A stretch of 64,000 nt of DNA from contig NC_056542.1 of NCBI RefSeq assembly GCF_910596095.1, positions 25,064,457 through 25,128,456 on the forward strand, given 5' to 3'. How positions within the stretch are numbered: the stretch's first letter is position 1; each line of letters opens with the position of its first letter. The position numbers and the translations under genes are program-made. Shown one piece after another: positions 61,146 through 64,000 of this stretch. The stretch comes from Thunnus maccoyii. Its lineage: Eukaryota; Chordata; Actinopteri; Scombriformes; Scombridae. Below the pieces are notes generated by a model that worked only from the letters and a program-made list of their open reading frames with translations, was not told the DNA's origin and did no database searches.

Positions 61146-61181
61146 ATGGACTACCAACACGTAAAATTGTATAATCTTGGG
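61130..61181 (+). other. ccdc127: Inferred first exon of ccdc127, with an upstream ORF
   Basis: CGGGCAAGATGGACTACC is followed by a donor, GGG|GTAAGC, at 61182. Splicing to the acceptor before 61829 would place an ATG at 61146 that reads 12 codons to the junction. It would then stop at a TGA overlapping the main start (ATGA). The exon is inferred from the donor, its position and the need for a 5' exon, not from transcript evidence. Confidence 0.45.
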
Positions 61182-61837
61182 GTAAGCAGGAACAAATGTA
61201 TAAGTGACCTAGACTTTTCATTCAAGGTGAGATACAGCACCATATTTCTTATAGACACACATACACATGACTTGTAGTCGGACTCAAGAAGCTGTTATAC
61301 CCCGTGTTATGTTTATATGAAATACTCTAGCGAGCACTAGCCAGCAAGCTCAAACGTCAGCTAGCATGTTAGCTCATAGGTAGCTCTGTGGTTAGCTGGA
61401 CTGTCAAACCTTCAAGTCACGTCAGTGATTTGATAAATGCAAATAAGATTAATTGTTAAATAGCTTGCACGTGTACTATTTATTCGCAACATTTTGTCTA
61501 AATCCCACACATACTGCCCAGACACTTGAATGTTTTTCTTTTTAAATAGCTTGTTAGTGACTTTGAAATGGATACCTGCGCTTTCTTTGTGTATTGAAAA
61601 CAAGAGACTTCGCCATTAAGTTCATAATCACGTGGTTGTGTTTATAACGAAGCCACACACAGTAACTTCTGCTAATAAACCCCTGGTGGTAACTACCGCA
61701 GCAGTGTGAGAATGAATGAAAAGACACTGCAACTTCAATTACCAAAATGTGCATTTAAGGGAGTCAGTTGTCACTAATGTTTTTGTTCTCCCATGTGTGT
61801 GTCTGTGTGTGTCTGTATGTGTGAGACAGCAGCCCCC

Positions 61838-63903
61838 ATGAACAACTTGAATGACCCCCCCAGGTGGAACATTCAACCAGACCCCAGAGGAAGGGGCGCG
61901 GGGGCTGGCGATGGGAACCAATGGAACTATGCCCTGCTGGTCCCTATGCTGGGATTGGCTGCATTTCGTAAGTTACACAAGGAGGTGTGTCTGGAAATGT
62001 GTTTGAGGATGAGGTAACAGACAGAGGGGAATAACAGTTTCAACGTTTGGTTATTAAATGTACAGTCAATGAGTAGTTATTGTGTGTAAAGCAGACTGTG
62101 TTTGTGTTTGTGTGAGATTCAATTTCACACTTTACCTCTGTGATGGTGTTTTTATTTTAATTTGTAATACTGGTATCTTTCTCGCTGGGGAATCAGCACT
62201 CTTGTATATTCATACAATGTACTTCTTCACTGACTGTCTCTGTTCATGCCAAATGAGATGGGTAGAAATGTTCCAACATCTGAAACAACACATTCCTAAT
62301 GAACAAGGATTAAATAACACCTGTAGTGCAATATTGCTAACAATAATAAATATTTCAACATTTGTAAAGGTTTTTTTAAAAAATATCTGTCAATTTAACT
62401 ATGCTCTCACTTAGCTTAATTGGATGATTTGTCAATCAGAACTTAATTAATTGCAGACTAAAAAGTAGTTTTAACTGAGTGAGTACAAATGCACCAAGTT
62501 TAGCGTCTCTACACTTCTGAACTATCAAATAAAGGCAAAAAATTCCGATAAATAATCCTTTAAAAAACGGATCTTATCTTACCTCACTTCCGCCCCAAAC
62601 ACATCTAACCAATGAGTGAATATTTTCACGTGGCTTTTATTTATACATTTTGGTTCGCTTGAATTTTGAAAAGAAACCAAACCAAGGGGAAAATGTAACA
62701 TAACGAAAAGTTTACCATCTCATCCACTGATTGAGACCAGAGTAAACACACAAGATTTGAGACTTCTGCGTCTCTTTCAAAAGCATGCTCATTTTTGTTT
62801 TTAGGTGCTGCCATTGTCATGTAAACAACAGTAGGTTACGGTCAGTGGTGTACTGGCTATCCGGCATACTGCTTTGGGACAAATCCCAGTGGACTGTCAA
62901 AACATATCACGGGCCCTCTCTGTGTGCCTGTTATTCAGGGTATGCATGAGAGCGTGCTGCATGCCTTTGTCAGGCAATCACAGCTGAGTGCCCCCCCCCC
63001 CTTACTCTCACCGCCAGAAGGGGGCGACAAAAGTCCTGCTCTCCAGCTTTAAATATCTCCCCTCTCCTGTCTTATCTTTCATTGCCCCTTCAGGTTGGAT
63101 CTGGACCAGGGAGTCTCAGAGGGAGATCCAGAGGGTCAAAGCCCAGTACGACAAAGATGTGACCACAATAAAAAGTGAGATGGAGGCGCGGTACCGGGAG
63201 ACTCTGACAGAGAGACACAGGGCAGCTGCTAAACTGGAGCTGGAGCTGGAGAAAGAGAGACAGAGGGTAAAAGGCTACAAGCAGGCCCTGATCTCACAGA
63301 GCCAGCAGCTGATGGAAGAACGGAAACAGTTACAACAGGTAAAGTTTTGTCTTGCTCCCACTTTGATTGGCCCTCCATTTGTGCTACTGTGCAGGTTCCC
63401 CTTCTAGTCTGTAGCCTCTCCTCCATAAACCTAAACTCTGTCTTCTCTCTTACAAGGAGCGTGAGACTTTGGAGCAAGAGAAGCAAAGGCTGGTGAAGTC
63501 CGGAGCTGCGGGGGCTGTGCTGCATCGCGCCCTGGAACGAGAGAACAACTGGTACCGGCGAGCCACCGCCACTCTGAGGGAGCTAGAAGATCAGCTTGTG
63601 GAGCGACAGAATGCCTTCTGCTCCCTCATCCAACCTCGAGATCAGCGGCTGGAGATGGAGAAGAACATACTGCTTAAGGTCGTCAAAGAACCAATCGGGG
63701 CAGAACTAGATCTAGAGTCAGATCTAAAGGACATTTTTAAGAGAGATAGGCATTGTGCGGACCTGCTAAACATGGACAAGAGGAAGAATGGAAGTCTCAT
63801 GTGGGTGTACCTCAAGTACTGGCAGCTGCAGGTCACCGTGCAGAAACACAAGAGAGCTGAGGAAGCCGTTCTAGGAGGGATAACCCAGTCTCGCAGAGAA
63901 TGA
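61838..63903 (+). CDS. ccdc127: Coiled-coil domain-containing protein 127
   Basis: Three coding exons join in frame: 61838-61967, 63094-63338 and 63457-63903, giving 273 aa (human about 260). The start MNNLNDPPRWNI and the block WNYALLVPMLGLAAFRWIW match the vertebrate family. That block is a hydrophobic anchor at about residues 29-47. Residues about 50-150 form a charged coiled coil (REIQRVKAQYDKDV; LELELEKERQRVKGYKQALI). The C-terminal signature includes DIFKRDRHCADL, then KRKNGSLMWVYLKYWQLQV, which is strongly conserved. The family has no established enzymatic role; the human protein is listed in mitochondrial inventories as far as I recall, which fits its sharing a promoter with sdha. Residues 18-25 carry a Gly/Arg insertion (GRGAGAGDG). 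The gene looks complete. Confidence 0.93.
62020..63093. other. Intron of ccdc127
   Basis: AT-rich intronic sequence with a poly-C run near 62992-63000. No additional exon or element was recognised. Confidence 0.6.
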
Positions 63904-64000
63904 CAAAAGATGAAGAGAGGTGTTTTTTCATTTGACTTTGAAGAATGTTGAAACTGTGTGGATCAGGAATGGAAAATGCATGTTTCTTTTTCAGTCTGTG

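Overview
This is vertebrate nuclear DNA, almost certainly from a ray-finned (teleost) fish. It has long AT-rich introns, GT-AG spliced genes, dense (TG)n/(CA)n microsatellites and many short inverted-repeat DNA transposon relics. The proteins match vertebrate families, and the first FXYD gene resembles the teleost-specific gill form FXYD11. I found no tRNA or rRNA genes, CRISPR arrays, or retroviral or LTR elements.

Layout. 1-2.9 kb has no gene that I can see. 2.9-7.2 kb: a small FXYD gene on the plus strand (probably fxyd11, 70 aa). 7.5-21.5 kb: a second plus-strand FXYD gene (88 aa) with a distant non-coding first exon. Two pairs of matching coding exons have the same lengths and phases as in its neighbour, so the two are paralogues. 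21.5-28.5 kb: intergenic, with repeats, a large compound microsatellite and a hammerhead-ribozyme-like motif. 28.6-48.1 kb: a three-exon gene for a proline-rich CD225/dispanin-type membrane protein (175 aa), with a 16.8-kb intron full of transposon relics. 48.1-51.1 kb: intergenic. 51.2-60.9 kb, minus strand: sdha, the flavoprotein subunit of succinate dehydrogenase, in 15 coding exons giving 663 aa. 61.1-63.9 kb, plus strand: ccdc127 (273 aa), head-to-head with sdha across a short shared promoter as in mammals.

How the genes relate. The two FXYD proteins are single-pass regulators of Na,K-ATPase. sdha encodes the catalytic subunit of respiratory complex II. CCDC127 is a coiled-coil protein with an N-terminal hydrophobic anchor and shares its promoter region with sdha. 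The CD225-type gene lies between the FXYD pair and the sdha/ccdc127 pair with no obvious functional link.

I assembled exons by hand from reading frames, splice sites and family knowledge. Coding exon boundaries are mostly firm because frames close exactly. Non-coding first exons, transcript ends and promoters are inferred. I saw no clearly new biological system. The points most worth checking are a 35-unit TG repeat against a 3' splice site, a hammerhead-like fold, variant FXYD motifs with one encoded by a 15-nt microexon, and TISU-like start contexts at the sdha/ccdc127 promoter.
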